In this document: positions 41,652 through 51,206 of the stretch, piece by piece
Layout: each line of letters opens with the position of its first letter
Numbering within the stretch: the first letter of the stretch is position 1
NCBI RefSeq assembly: GCF_018130695.1
Contig: NZ_JAFCJX010000003.1
Coordinates: 62,001-126,000, forward strand
Reading direction: 5' to 3'
From: Bradyrhizobium jicamae
GTDB taxonomy: Bacteria; Pseudomonadota; Alphaproteobacteria; Rhizobiales; Xanthobacteraceae
Length of the DNA stretch: 64,000 nucleotides
The notes under the pieces: generated by a model
The model's database searches: none
What the model was told of the DNA's origin: nothing
Seen by the model: only the letters and a program-made list of their open reading frames with translations
Translations under genes and position numbers: made by a program

Positions 41652-42422
41652 CTACTTCGCCTCGTGGAAGCGGCTGAGGAACGCCTTCAGCCGCTCGCTG
41701 CGGGGACGGCGGATGATCTCCTCCGCGCTGCCGACCTCGGCCATGACGCCGTCATTCATGAAGCCGACGCGGGTGGAGACGTCGGCGGCAAACGCCATCT
41801 CGTGGGTCACCAGCACCATGGTCATGCCCTCGGCGGCGAGGCTGCGGATCACCGCCAGCACTTCGCCGACCAACTCCGGATCGAGCGCGGAGGTCGGCTC
41901 GTCGAACAGCATCACGTCGGGCTTCATCGCGAGCGAACGCGCAATCGCAACGCGCTGCTTCTGGCCGCCGGACAGCCGGCTCGGATAGGCGTCGGCCTTG
42001 TCGGCAAGGCCAACCTTGGCGAGCAGATCGCGAGCGAGCGCCCTGGCCTCGGCCTGCGCCATGCCCTTCACCTGCACCGGACCCTCGGTCAGATTGCCGA
42101 GCACCGACATGTGCGGGAACAGGTTGAAGTGCTGGAACACCATGCCGACGTTCTCGCGCAGCTGCGCGAGCTCGGCGTCGACGGGGGCGCGCAGGCCCTT
42201 GCCGAAGGCGAAGCGGTGGGTGCCGATCGCAAGCTCGCCCTGTTGCGGCATTTCGAGCAGGTTGAGGCAGCGCAGGAAAGTGGACTTGCCTGAGCCGCTG
42301 GCGCCGATCAGCGTCACGACCTCGCCGCGCGCGACCGACAGCGATGCGCCTTTCAGCACGTGGTTGTTGCCGAACGCTTTGTGGATGTTGCTGGCTTCCA
42401 GCGTCACGCCATCGGCGCTCAT
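41652..42422 (-). CDS. amino-acid ABC transporter ATP-binding protein
   Basis: A 256-residue ATPase of the polar amino acid (GlnQ/HisP) class: Walker [13 protein letters not shown]-loop [19 protein letters not shown], signature [16 protein letters not shown], Walker [14 protein letters not shown] and the H-loop [11 protein letters not shown]. The start overlaps the permease stop (ATGA). The order on this strand is binding protein, permease, ATPase, a complete importer. Confidence 0.95.
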   Translation of the reverse strand: MSADGVTLEASNIHKAFGNNHVLKGASLSVARGEVVTLIGASGSGKSTFLRCLNLLEMPQQGELAIGTHRFAFGKGLRAPVDAELAQLRENVGMVFQHFNLFPHMSVLGNLTEGPVQVKGMAQAEARALARDLLAKVGLADKADAYPSRLSGGQKQRVAIARSLAMKPDVMLFDEPTSALDPELVGEVLAVIRSLAAEGMTMVLVTHEMAFAADVSTRVGFMNDGVMAEVGSAEEIIRRPRSERLKAFLSRFHEAK

Positions 42423-43081
42423 CGGTGCGCTCCCATCCGGAGCTCGACCTGGTCGGCGACCAAGGTGAGCGGAAACAGCACGACGAAATACAGCACCGCG
42501 ATCGTCGTATAGACCTCGAGCGGCCGGTAGCTCGCCGCGGTGATCACCGTGCCCTGGTAGAGGAGGTCGCCGACTGCGACCACCGAGACCAGCGAGGTGT
42601 TCTTCAACTGCATGATGGTCTGGTTGATGAAGGAGGGGATCATCACCTGGATCGCCTGCGGCAGCACGATGCGGCGAAAGATCCGGCCGCGGCGCATGCC
42701 GATGGCGCGGCCGGCTTCCCACTGGCCCTTGTCGACGGCCTCGATGCCGCCGCGGAAGATCTCCGCATAGAACGAGCCGGCATAGAGCGAGAGCGCGACG
42801 AAGCAGGCCATTGCCGGCGACATGTCGACGCCGATCAGGACGGGCAGGGCGTAGTAGACCCAGACCAGCTGCACCAGCAGCGGCGTGCAGCGGAACACCT
42901 CGATGTAGAGGCGCAGCGGCACCGAAACCCAGCGCGGCGAATTGGTGCGCAGGATGCCGACGGCAAGCCCGATCACCAGTCCCGTGACCACCGTGATCAC
43001 CGTGTAGAACACGGTGATCATGAGGCCCTGCCAGATCAGGGGCCAATAGGGCTTGAGTGCCGCGAAATCCCAGGCGTACAT
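42419..43081 (-). CDS. amino-acid ABC transporter permease
   Basis: A 220-residue HisM/GlnP-type permease with about five spans, the family start [35 protein letters not shown] and the EAA loop [24 protein letters not shown] segment followed by [15 protein letters not shown]. One permease gene suggests a homodimer. Coupled to the ATPase. Confidence 0.94.
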   Translation of the reverse strand: MYAWDFAALKPYWPLIWQGLMITVFYTVITVVTGLVIGLAVGILRTNSPRWVSVPLRLYIEVFRCTPLLVQLVWVYYALPVLIGVDMSPAMACFVALSLYAGSFYAEIFRGGIEAVDKGQWEAGRAIGMRRGRIFRRIVLPQAIQVMIPSFINQTIMQLKNTSLVSVVAVGDLLYQGTVITAASYRPLEVYTTIAVLYFVVLFPLTLVADQVELRMGAHR

Positions 43082-43091
43082 CGGCGCGGGA

Positions 43092-43931
43092 TCAGAACTG
43101 CACTTCGCCGGGAATGTCGTCCGCGCTCAAGCCCACGGCCTCGAATCCCTTCAGCATCCATTCGCGGGTCTGGCCGAGCGAGCGGTTGTAGTCGGCCCAG
43201 GCGCTGAGGAAGTCCTTGTAGCGGCGGTCGCTCTCGGCGCGGATGCCCATGTTGGTCGGTAGCGTCAGCAGCGGTCGCGGGATCGCAAGCTCGCCGAGAT
43301 TGGGATTCTTCTTCAGCGTCGACACTGCCAGCACGGCGAGCGATACGTTGCAGTCGGCGCGGCCGGTCGCGACCGCCAGGATCGCCTCGTCGCGGCTCTT
43401 GAAGCCGAGGATGGTTGCCTTTGGGCAGTAGCGCCGCGCGATCGTCTCATGCGTCGAGCCGATATCGACCGCGATCTTCACCTCGGGCTTGTTGAGCTCG
43501 GCCCAGGTCTGCGGCTTGGCAAAGCCCTTCTTGGTGATGACGGTGAAGGAGTGCACCAGGATCGGGGTCGAGAAGTCGATCACCAGCGAGCGCTCCGGCG
43601 TCGGGTTCACGGCAAACGCAAGGTCGACCTTGCCGCCCTGCAGATCGAGGATCTGGTTGCCCCATGTCGATTCCAGCGTCTCGACCTTCGCACCGAGCTT
43701 GCCGGCGATGTCGGTGGCCATGTCGATGCAGGCGCCCGACCATTGGCCGGTGGCGAGGTCCTTATGGAAGTAGGGCTCCTGGCCGACGATCACGGCGATC
43801 CGCAGCACGCCGCTCTTCTTGATGCGCTCGATCGAGGACTCCGAGGACGGGGTGTCGGCCTTGGCCGAGGTGGAGGCGGCAAGCGCGGCGCCTGCCAGCG
43901 CCACGGTGGTGAGTGCGTCCCTGCGATTCAT
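43092..43931 (-). CDS. amino-acid ABC transporter substrate-binding protein (family 3)
   Basis: A 279-residue periplasmic protein. N-terminal signal peptide MNRRDALTTVALAGAALAAS ends near AKA (residue 25), with RR before the hydrophobic stretch but no full twin-arginine motif. The domain starts ERIKKSGVLRIAVIVGQEPY and has GACIDMATDIAGKLGAKVE and DLAFAVNPTPERSLVIDFST, the family 3 pattern. The ligand is probably an amino acid or close analogue. It is divergent from the catabolic genes, with a palindrome in the shared promoter region. Confidence 0.93.
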   Translation of the reverse strand: MNRRDALTTVALAGAALAASTSAKADTPSSESSIERIKKSGVLRIAVIVGQEPYFHKDLATGQWSGACIDMATDIAGKLGAKVETLESTWGNQILDLQGGKVDLAFAVNPTPERSLVIDFSTPILVHSFTVITKKGFAKPQTWAELNKPEVKIAVDIGSTHETIARRYCPKATILGFKSRDEAILAVATGRADCNVSLAVLAVSTLKKNPNLGELAIPRPLLTLPTNMGIRAESDRRYKDFLSAWADYNRSLGQTREWMLKGFEAVGLSADDIPGEVQF

Positions 43932-44003
43932 GGTCAGGCTCCCAAGAAAAAGTCGTTGATCAACTCCGGCGCTTCGACTATTCCTGTATTCAGGACAAAA
44001 TGC

Positions 44004-44014
44004 AATACGGTATT
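44004..44014. promoter_or_regulatory. AATAC-G-GTATT palindrome in the divergent promoter
   Basis: A perfect 11-bp palindrome inside a wider CAAAAT...ATTTTG pair, between the binding-protein and hydroxyacid dehydrogenase genes. TAC-N-GTA cores are typical of FCD-type GntR regulators, and such a regulator ends this locus at 50367. TGTATTC nearby may be a second half-site. Confidence 0.5.
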
Positions 44015-44074
44015 TTGGGTCGATTCCCCGGAAATGGGGCCGGTCCCAGAGCCCAAGACCAAAAGGAGAGGCCC

Positions 44075-44992
44075 ATGCGCGCTCTATTCGTCGATGCCAA
44101 CGACACGCTGGCAGATGTCACCGACAAGCTGCTGGCCGCGCAAAAGCTGCCGGTCGCGATCAACCGCAACGCCGGCATCAAGCCCGACGATCTGCCCGCA
44201 TTGCTCGATGGCGCGGAGATCATGATCGTCGACCATACCGCCGTGCCGACTTCGATCGCCGCCCAGTGCAAAGGCCTGAAGCACATCGTCTTCCTCGGCA
44301 CCGGCGCGCGCAGCTACATGAATCCGGAAGAACTCGCCGAGCACGGCATCTCCGTCCACACCATCAAGGGCTATGGCGACACCGCCGTTGCCGAATGTGC
44401 GATCGCGCTGATGTGGGCGTCGTCCAAGAGCTTTGGCGAGATGGATCGCGGCATGCGTGCCGGCAACTGGCTGCGCCGCGACGCCATTCAGCTCACCGGC
44501 AAGACGCTCGGCCTGATCGGCTTCGGCGGCATCGCCGCGGAAGCCGCGCGCATGGCAGCGGGCTGCGGCATGAAGGTGATTGCCTGGAACCGGACGCCGA
44601 AGACGCACGCGAGCGTCGAGTTCGTCTCGCTGGACAGGCTGCTGGCCGAGAGCCACGTCATCTCGCTGCATCTTCTGCTCAATGACGACACCAAAAACTT
44701 CCTCAGCCGCGAGCGCATCGCCGCGCTGCGGCCCGGCGTCATCCTGATCAACACCGCGCGCGGCGCGCTGGTGGACGAGGCCGCGATGCTCGACGCGTTG
44801 CGCTCCGGCCATATCGCGCATGCCGGCCTCGACGTCTTCACCGTCGAGCCGCTGCCGGCCGGCCATCCGCTCACCACACTGCCCAACGTGACGCTGTCGG
44901 CGCATTCGGCGTTCCGTACGCCGGAGGCCAGCGACAATCTCATTGGCGCCGCGCTCGACCACTGCCGCCGCATCATCGCGACCGGCAAATAA
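44075..44992 (+). CDS. NAD-dependent 2-hydroxyacid dehydrogenase
   Basis: A 305-residue D-isomer-specific dehydrogenase. The NAD site is LGLIGFGGIAAEAARMAAGC, and the catalytic set is Arg in NTARGALVDE, Glu in FTVEPLPAGHP and His in LSAHSAFRTPEA. It would interconvert a 2-keto and a 2-hydroxy acid, fitting next to an aminotransferase that makes keto acids. AAAAGGAGAGG precedes the ATG at 44075. It is the first gene of the + arm. Confidence 0.9.
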   Translation: MRALFVDANDTLADVTDKLLAAQKLPVAINRNAGIKPDDLPALLDGAEIMIVDHTAVPTSIAAQCKGLKHIVFLGTGARSYMNPEELAEHGISVHTIKGYGDTAVAECAIALMWASSKSFGEMDRGMRAGNWLRRDAIQLTGKTLGLIGFGGIAAEAARMAAGCGMKVIAWNRTPKTHASVEFVSLDRLLAESHVISLHLLLNDDTKNFLSRERIAALRPGVILINTARGALVDEAAMLDALRSGHIAHAGLDVFTVEPLPAGHPLTTLPNVTLSAHSAFRTPEASDNLIGAALDHCRRIIATGK

Positions 44993-45012
44993 CAACAAGA
45001 AAAGGATATCCC

Positions 45013-45366
45013 ATGACCGACATCACCCGCATCGATCAGAACCAGCGCCGCAGCCGCGCGTCCGTGTTCGGCGATCTCGTGTTCCTGGCCGGCCAGGTCG
45101 CGGACACCAAGACATCAGATATCGCCCAGCAGACCCGCGAGGCGCTGGCGAAGGTCGACGACATGCTGGCGCGCGCCGGTACCGACAAGTCGCGGCTGCT
45201 CAGCGTGCAGGTCTGGCTCAAGACCATGGACGATTTCGAGGCGATGAACGCGGTCTACGATGCCTGGGTCGTGCCGGGCAATGCGCCGACGCGCGCCTGC
45301 GGCAAGGTCGAGCTTGCCGATCCCGGCTATCGCATCGAGGTGATCGCGATCGCTGCACGCGCATAA
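45013..45366 (+). CDS. RidA family (enamine/imine deaminase) protein
   Basis: A 117-residue RidA/YjgF-like protein. VFGDLVFLAGQVADTKTSD, TREALAKVDDMLARAGTDKS and the active Arg in NAPTRACGKVELADPGYRIE. These trimeric proteins hydrolyse reactive 2-aminoacrylate-type enamines made by PLP or flavin enzymes, so its place beside an aminotransferase and an amino-acid oxidase is logical. It is 20 bases after the dehydrogenase. Confidence 0.92.
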   Translation: MTDITRIDQNQRRSRASVFGDLVFLAGQVADTKTSDIAQQTREALAKVDDMLARAGTDKSRLLSVQVWLKTMDDFEAMNAVYDAWVVPGNAPTRACGKVELADPGYRIEVIAIAARA

Positions 45367-45381
45367 AATGCGGAGCCACCC

Positions 45382-46608
45382 GTGACCGTTCACGATCTGC
45401 CGTCAACCTTCCGTCCCGCGCAGCGCATCGGCGCGATCGGCGTCTCCGAGATCCTCAAGATCGGGGCTGTCGCGCAACGCCTGAAGCGGGAGGGGCGGCC
45501 GGTGATCGTGCTCGGTGCCGGCGAGCCCGACTTCGACACGCCCGATCACGTCAAGGAAGCCGCGGAGAGGGCGATCCGCGCCGGCCAGACCAAATACACC
45601 ATCCTCGACGGCACGATGGAGCTGAAGGCCGCCATTGCGGACAAGTTCCGCCGCGAGAATGGTGTCGACTATGCCAGCGACGAGATCACGGCGGGCGCGG
45701 GCGCCAAGCAGGTGATCCACAATGCCTTCATGGCGACGCTGAGTGCCGGCGACGAAGTGATCCTCACCGCGCCCTATTGGACCAGCTACGCCGACATGGT
45801 GAAGATCGCCGACGGCACGCCGGTCGACGTGCCCTGCCGCGCGGAGAACGGCTTTCGCCTCGACGCCGCCGATCTCGAACGCGCCATCACGCCGCGCACC
45901 CGCTGGCTGCTGCTGAACTCGCCGTCGAACCCGACCGGTGCTGCCTATTCCGCGGCACAGCTTCGCCCGATCCTCGACGTGCTGCTGCGCCATCCGCATG
46001 TCTGGCTGATGGCCGACGATATCTATGAGCACCTGACCTATGACGGGATGCACTTCGTCACCGCGGCTGCGATGGAGCCGCGGCTGAAGTCGCGCACGCT
46101 CACCGTCAACGGCGTGTCGAAGGCCTATGCCATGACCGGCTGGCGCGTCGGCTATGGCGGCGGCCCGCGCGAGCTGATCGCGGCGATGGCGGTCGTGCAG
46201 AGCCAGAGCACGACCAATCCGTGCTCGGTGAGCCAGGCCGCTGCAATCGCCGCACTGAGCGGTCCGCAGGAGGTGCTGGCCGAACGCCGCGCCGCGTTCC
46301 AGCGCCGCAGGGATCTCGTGGTCGATGCGCTCAATGCGATCGAGGGCGTGACCTGCCGCCGCCCTGAAGGCGCGTTCTATACCTTCGCCAGCTGCGCCGG
46401 CCTGATCGGGCGTCGCACGCATGGCGGTATGCAAATCGGCAGCGACAGCGATTTTTGCCGCTATCTGCTGGAACAGCATGATGTCGCGGTCGTCCCGGGC
46501 AGTTGCTTCGGCCTTGCGCCGTATTTCCGCCTGTCCTACGCAACCTCGGAACAAAATCTGCGCGAGGCGCTCGGACGCATCGCCAAAGCCTGCAGGGAGC
46601 TGTCATGA
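45382..46608 (+). CDS. PLP-dependent class I aminotransferase
   Basis: A 408-residue aspartate-aminotransferase-like enzyme. The substrate loop IVLGAGEPDFDTPDHVKEAA, LNSPSNPTGAAYS (Asn for PLP), DDIYEHLTYDG and the PLP Lys in VNGVSKAYAMTGWRVGY, with Arg in PYFRLSYATSEQ binding the carboxylate. It converts an amino acid to its keto acid. The stop overlaps the start of the ThDP enzyme by ATGA. Confidence 0.93.
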   Translation: MTVHDLPSTFRPAQRIGAIGVSEILKIGAVAQRLKREGRPVIVLGAGEPDFDTPDHVKEAAERAIRAGQTKYTILDGTMELKAAIADKFRRENGVDYASDEITAGAGAKQVIHNAFMATLSAGDEVILTAPYWTSYADMVKIADGTPVDVPCRAENGFRLDAADLERAITPRTRWLLLNSPSNPTGAAYSAAQLRPILDVLLRHPHVWLMADDIYEHLTYDGMHFVTAAAMEPRLKSRTLTVNGVSKAYAMTGWRVGYGGGPRELIAAMAVVQSQSTTNPCSVSQAAAIAALSGPQEVLAERRAAFQRRRDLVVDALNAIEGVTCRRPEGAFYTFASCAGLIGRRTHGGMQIGSDSDFCRYLLEQHDVAVVPGSCFGLAPYFRLSYATSEQNLREALGRIAKACRELS

Positions 46609-48266
46609 CCAAATCCAACGCCCGCACCGGGGGCCAGATCCTGATCGATCAGCTGGTTGCGCAAGGGGTCGAGCGCGTGACCTGCGTGCCCGGCGAGAGC
46701 TATCTGGCGGCGCTGGACGCGATGCATGACAGCGCGATCGACGTCGTGATCTGCCGCGCCGAGGGCGGGGCGGCGATGATGGCGGAAGCTTACGGCAAGC
46801 TGACCGGCAAGCCCGGCATCTGCTTCGTCACCCGCGGCCCCGGTTCGACCAATGCCAGCCACGGCGTCCACATCGCGATGCAGGATTCCACGCCGATGAT
46901 CCTGTTCGTCGGCCAGGTCGACACCGGCATGCGCGAACGCGAGGCGTTCCAGGAGCTCGACTACAAGGCGGTGTTCGGCACCATGGCGAAATGGGTGGTC
47001 GAGATCGACAAGCCCGATCGCATTCCGGAGTTGGTCGCGCGCGCCTTCCGCATCGCGCTGCAGGGCCGTCCCGGTCCTGTCGTGATCTCGCTGCCGGAGA
47101 ACATGCTGACGGAGACCGCGGCCGTCTCCGACGCGCCGAAGGTCGAGCCCGCTGTGAGCTGGCCGGCACCATCCGATCTCGAGTGTCTCGGCACCATGCT
47201 CGCAAGCGCCAAGTCGCCGCTGGTTATCCTCGGCGGCTCCGGCTGGACGGCGGACGCCGCCAAGGGCATCGCGCGCTTTGCCGAGCGTTTCGATCTTCCG
47301 GTCGGAACCTCGTTCCGCCGCGCCTCGCTGTTCGACGCCGATCATTCGCATTATGCCGGCGATGTCGGCATCGGCCCGAGCCCGAGCCTGAAGGCGCGCA
47401 TCGACAATGCAGACGTGATCCTGCTGATTGGCGGCCGCATGTCGGAAATGCCGTCATCGTCCTACACGCTGCTCGACATTCCCTCGCCGAAGCAGAAGCT
47501 GATCCATGTGCATCCGGGCTCCGAAGAACTCGGCCGCATCTATCAGCCGACGCTGGCGATCCAGGCGACGCCCACCGCGTTCGCCGCTGCCGTCGAACAG
47601 ATGAAGCCTGCGTCTGCGCCGGCCTGGAAGGGCGAGGCGGCCAAGGCGCATGCGGATTATCTCGCCTGGACCGAGAAGCCGCGCGAGCTGCCGGGCGCGT
47701 TCCAGTATGGCCAAGTCGTCACCTGGCTGCGCGATCGGCTGCCGAAGGATGCGATCGTCTGCAACGGCGCCGGCAATTATGCCGGCTGGATCCATCGCCA
47801 CCATCGCTTCCATTCGTTCGCCGCCCAGCTCGCGCCGACCTCGGGCTCGATGGGTTACGGCGTGCCGGCGGCCGTGATGGCCAAGCGGCATCATCCCGAT
47901 CGCGTCGTCGTGGCGTTTGCCGGCGACGGTTGCTTCCTGATGAATGGTCAGGAGTTCGCGACCGCCGTGCAGTATGACGCCCCGCTGATCGTGATCGTGA
48001 TTGACAACGCGCAGTATGGCACCATCCGCATGCACCAGGAGCGCGATTATCCCGGCCGCGTCGTCGGCACGCAATTGAAGAACCCGGATTTCGCGCTGTA
48101 CGCCAAGGCGTTCGGCGGCCATGGCGAGCGCGTCGAGCGCACCGAGGATTTTGCCCCGGCGTTCGAGCGTGCGCTGGCGTCCGGCAAGCCCGCGATCCTG
48201 CATTGCCTGGTCGATCAGCGCGCGCTCTCGGTCGGCAAGGACTTTGTCCCGGAGGCGAAGAACTGA
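46605..48266 (+). CDS. ThDP-dependent enzyme (acetolactate synthase-like)
   Basis: A 553-residue member of the acetolactate synthase/decarboxylase family. The catalytic Glu is in VICRAEGGAAMMAEAYG; RGPGSTNASHGVHIA and the ThDP site FAGDGCFLMNGQEF are conserved, with DNAQYG closing the metal site. True acetolactate synthase is usually housekeeping with a small subunit; the context here points to a keto-acid decarboxylase or carboligase acting on the transamination product. Coupled on both sides (ATGA, TGATG). Confidence 0.88.
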   Translation: MTKSNARTGGQILIDQLVAQGVERVTCVPGESYLAALDAMHDSAIDVVICRAEGGAAMMAEAYGKLTGKPGICFVTRGPGSTNASHGVHIAMQDSTPMILFVGQVDTGMREREAFQELDYKAVFGTMAKWVVEIDKPDRIPELVARAFRIALQGRPGPVVISLPENMLTETAAVSDAPKVEPAVSWPAPSDLECLGTMLASAKSPLVILGGSGWTADAAKGIARFAERFDLPVGTSFRRASLFDADHSHYAGDVGIGPSPSLKARIDNADVILLIGGRMSEMPSSSYTLLDIPSPKQKLIHVHPGSEELGRIYQPTLAIQATPTAFAAAVEQMKPASAPAWKGEAAKAHADYLAWTEKPRELPGAFQYGQVVTWLRDRLPKDAIVCNGAGNYAGWIHRHHRFHSFAAQLAPTSGSMGYGVPAAVMAKRHHPDRVVVAFAGDGCFLMNGQEFATAVQYDAPLIVIVIDNAQYGTIRMHQERDYPGRVVGTQLKNPDFALYAKAFGGHGERVERTEDFAPAFERALASGKPAILHCLVDQRALSVGKDFVPEAKN

Positions 48267-49537
48267 TGCCTCAAGCTGCCGGTTTGCACGTCGCGATCAT
48301 CGGCGCCGGCGCGGTCGGCGTCATCAGCGCCATCGAGGCGCTGCGCGAGGGCCACAGGGTCACGCTGATCGATCCCGGCCCGTCCGGCGGCGAGCAGGCG
48401 GCGAGCTATGGCAATGCCGGCTGGCTATCCTCGCATTCGGTGATCCCGCCGGCTGAACCCGGGACGTGGAAGAAGGTGCCGGGCTATCTGATGGATCCGC
48501 TCGGTCCGCTCGCGATCCGCTGGTCCTATCTGCCGAAGGCGCTGCCCTGGCTGATCAAATATCTGCTGTCGAGCTGGACCGAGGCGCAGGTCGAAAAGAC
48601 CGCATGGGCATTGCGCGATCTCCTGAAGGATGCGCCGCTGTTGCACAAGCGGCTCGCGGAGGAGGCCGGCGTCCCCGAACTGGTCGAGCGGCGCGGCGTG
48701 ATGCACGTGTTTCCCTCGCGCGCGCCCTTTGATGGGGACCTGGGCTGGCGCATCCGCAAGCGCGTCGGCGTCGAGTGGCTCGAGCTCAACGAAGACGAGA
48801 TGCGCCAGCGCGAGCCGGACCTGCATCCGCGCTACACCTTCGGCGTCGTCGTGGAGGAGGCGGGGCGGTGCCGCGATCCCGGCTCTTACGTCGCAGCCCT
48901 GGCCGCGCACGCAGAATTGCTTGGTGCAAAGCGCGTTGTGGCCAAGGCAACGGGATTGAAGCTCGACGGCAACAAGCTCGTCGCCGTCATGACCGAGAGC
49001 GGCGAGATCGCCTGCGATGCCGCGGTCGTGGCCGCCGGTGCGCGCTCCAGGCAGCTCACGTCGTCGATCGGCGATCCGCTGCCGCTGGAGACCGAGCGCG
49101 GCTATCACGTCATGATCGAGAGCCCGGAGTCCGGTCCGCGCAATTCGATGATGGCCTCCGACGCCAAGATGGTCGTGAACTGGACCGACAAGGGCCTGCG
49201 CGCTGCCGGCACCGTGGAGATCGCGGGTCTCGACGCCGCACCGAACTGGAAGCGCGCGGAGATCTTGCGCGATCATCTCCTCAGCATGTTCCCGAAACTG
49301 CCGAAGAACATCCCGGCCTCGCGCATCAAAACCTGGTTCGGGCATCGGCCGAGCATGCCGGACGGGCGTCCCTGTATCGGCTACGCCCGCGCCACGCGCG
49401 ACGTCGTCTACGCCTTCGGCCACGGCCATATCGGCCTGGTCGGCTCGGCCCGCACCGGCCGGCTCGTCGCGCAACTCGTCAGCGGCAAGCCGCCGGAAAT
49501 CCCGCTTGATCCCTTCGCACCCTCTCGCTTCCTCTGA
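48266..49537 (+). CDS. FAD-dependent D-amino acid dehydrogenase-like protein
   Basis: A 423-residue DadA-like flavoprotein. AIIGAGAVGVISAIEALREGH binds FAD, then ASYGNAGWLSSHSVIPPAEPGTWK-type family residues (kept short here: NAGWLS and PPAEPG), and KTWFGHRPSMPDGRPCIG near the end with HGHIGLVGSARTG. It should oxidise a D-amino acid to an imino/keto acid, passing electrons to the respiratory chain. Start overlaps the preceding stop (TGATG). Confidence 0.88.
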   Translation: MPQAAGLHVAIIGAGAVGVISAIEALREGHRVTLIDPGPSGGEQAASYGNAGWLSSHSVIPPAEPGTWKKVPGYLMDPLGPLAIRWSYLPKALPWLIKYLLSSWTEAQVEKTAWALRDLLKDAPLLHKRLAEEAGVPELVERRGVMHVFPSRAPFDGDLGWRIRKRVGVEWLELNEDEMRQREPDLHPRYTFGVVVEEAGRCRDPGSYVAALAAHAELLGAKRVVAKATGLKLDGNKLVAVMTESGEIACDAAVVAAGARSRQLTSSIGDPLPLETERGYHVMIESPESGPRNSMMASDAKMVVNWTDKGLRAAGTVEIAGLDAAPNWKRAEILRDHLLSMFPKLPKNIPASRIKTWFGHRPSMPDGRPCIGYARATRDVVYAFGHGHIGLVGSARTGRLVAQLVSGKPPEIPLDPFAPSRFL

Positions 49538-49548
49538 GACATCGCGTC

Positions 49549-50292
49549 ATGACCTATCCTGCGAACACCACCTCTCGTATCGCCCGCGGCGGCAAGGCGC
49601 TCTACGGTGCGCCGCTCGGCATCCTGATGCTGGAAGCGCGCTTTCCCCGCATTCACGGCGACATGGGCAACGGCACCACCTGGCCGTTCCCGGTGCTCTA
49701 TCGCGTGGTCGGCGGCGCATCGCCGGAGAAGGTGGTGCTGAAGGGGGCGGCCGGGCTGCTGCCCGATTTCATCGATGCCGCGAAGGAGCTGGTGCGGCTC
49801 GGCGCTGAAGCCATCACCACCAATTGCGGCTTCCTCGCGCTGTTCCAGAAGGAGCTCGCGGCCGCCGTCGGCGTGCCGGTTGCGACCTCGTCCTTGATGC
49901 AGGTGCCGTGGGTGCAGGCGACCTTGCCGCCGGGCAAGCGCGTCGGCCTCGTCACCGTGTCAGGCTCGACGCTGACGCCGGCGCATCTCGAAGGTGCCGG
50001 CGTGCCGCTCGATACGCCGGTGGTCGGCACCGAGAACGGCAAGGAGTTCTTCCGCGTCCTGATCAAGGCCGAGAAGGACGACATGGATGTCGCGCAGGCC
50101 GAGCGCGACGTGGTCGAGGCCGGCAAGGAACTGGTGGCGCGCCATCCGGATGTCGGCGCCATCGTGCTCGAATGCACCAACATGCCGCCATACGCGGCCG
50201 CGCTGCAGGCCGAGGTCGGGCTGCCCGTCTACGACATCTACTCCATGATCACCTGGTTTCACGCCGGCCTGCGCCCGCGTGTGTTCGGCTGA
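49549..50292 (+). CDS. Asp/Glu racemase family protein
   Basis: A 247-residue protein of the aspartate/glutamate/hydantoin racemase superfamily. The two catalytic cysteines sit in AITTNCGFLALFQ and IVLECTNMPPY, and the fold ends VYDIYSMITWFHAG. It would racemise an amino acid or related acid, feeding the D-amino acid dehydrogenase upstream, 11 bases away. Maleate-isomerase-like activity is an alternative. Confidence 0.87.
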   Translation: MTYPANTTSRIARGGKALYGAPLGILMLEARFPRIHGDMGNGTTWPFPVLYRVVGGASPEKVVLKGAAGLLPDFIDAAKELVRLGAEAITTNCGFLALFQKELAAAVGVPVATSSLMQVPWVQATLPPGKRVGLVTVSGSTLTPAHLEGAGVPLDTPVVGTENGKEFFRVLIKAEKDDMDVAQAERDVVEAGKELVARHPDVGAIVLECTNMPPYAAALQAEVGLPVYDIYSMITWFHAGLRPRVFG

Positions 50293-50366
50293 AAAGGCGC
50301 TGAACAACGGCGCCGGTCGCGTTGCCAGCGGGAGCAGGGCGTCGATATATTGAGCTGTGTTCGCCA

Positions 50367-51080
50367 ATGCATGCAATCGCGAAGGGTCCCGTGGAACTGA
50401 ACTCCGACAGCATCGTCGACCGCGTCTATGAGCAGCTCAAGGCGATGGCGATCAGCTATGAGTTCAAGCCCGGCGAACGGCTGAACGAGGGCGAGCTGGC
50501 CAAGCGGCTCGGCGTCAGCCGCACGCCGCTGCGCGAGGCGCTGAACCGCCTCAACACCGAAGGCTTCCTGCGCTTCACCCCGGGCAAGGGCTTCTTCTGC
50601 CGCGAGCTCGACGCCCACGAGATCTTCGATCTCTACGAGCTGCGCAAGTCGATCGAGATCGCCTCCATCCGCCTCGCGATCAAGCGCGCCAGGGACGAGG
50701 ACATCGACGCGCTGCTGGCGTTCCTGCAGGCGACCGGCCCCGATCCCGGCGAGCGCTCTTCCGTCGAACTGGTCGAGCTCGACGAAACCTTCCACGAGCG
50801 GCTGATGGGCATGTCGGGGAATACCGAGATGCTGCGCGTGCTGCGCAACGTCAACGCCCGCATCCGCTTCGTGCGCTGGATCGACATGGACCGGATCAAC
50901 CGCTCCAACACCCAGGCCGAGCACCGCGCCGTCGTCGAAGGCCTCAAGGCGCGCGACGAGGAGAGGTGCGTCTCCGTGCTGGAGAAGCACATCGACCGAA
51001 GGCTCGACCGCATCACGTCAGCCATCAAGGAAGGCTACGCGCAGATCTACATGCCGGCCGCGCGCGCCGGCGCGAATTGA
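50367..51080 (+). CDS. GntR/FCD family regulator
   Basis: A 237-residue regulator. The winged helix (about 10-75) has LNEGELAKRLGVSRTPLREAL and RFTPGKGFFCREL; the FCD effector domain follows with metal-ligand-type residues in LDETFHERL, NVNARI and TQAEHRAVVEGLKARDEE. It ends the + arm and very likely controls it and the divergent transporter through the TAC-N-GTA palindrome at 44004. Start at ATG 50367 is probable; an upstream in-frame start at 50322 is less so. Confidence 0.9.
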   Translation: MHAIAKGPVELNSDSIVDRVYEQLKAMAISYEFKPGERLNEGELAKRLGVSRTPLREALNRLNTEGFLRFTPGKGFFCRELDAHEIFDLYELRKSIEIASIRLAIKRARDEDIDALLAFLQATGPDPGERSSVELVELDETFHERLMGMSGNTEMLRVLRNVNARIRFVRWIDMDRINRSNTQAEHRAVVEGLKARDEERCVSVLEKHIDRRLDRITSAIKEGYAQIYMPAARAGAN

Positions 51081-51104
51081 CGATTGGTACTTGAGTACAG
51101 CGAA

Positions 51105-51184
51105 GGGCGGATTAGCGCAGCGTAATCCGCCGTTCTTCGCCGTAGATGCCGCGGCGGATTACGCCTCCGGCTAATCCGCCCTAC
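51105..51184. repeat. dispersed inverted repeat, GGGCGGATTAGC family
   Basis: AGGGCGGATTAGCGCAGCGT and TAATCCGCCGTT face GCGGCGGATTA and GGCTAATCCGCCCT. It fills the convergent gap between the GntR gene and the exported protein gene at 51207. Confidence 0.85.
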
Positions 51185-51206
51185 AGCTACGTCGCGTTAG
51201 ATTCCT

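Noticed and set aside
41652..43046. 464-codon frame fused to the ABC ATPase
   Set aside because: The upstream part is the permease gene in the wrong frame; the ATPase starts at 42422.
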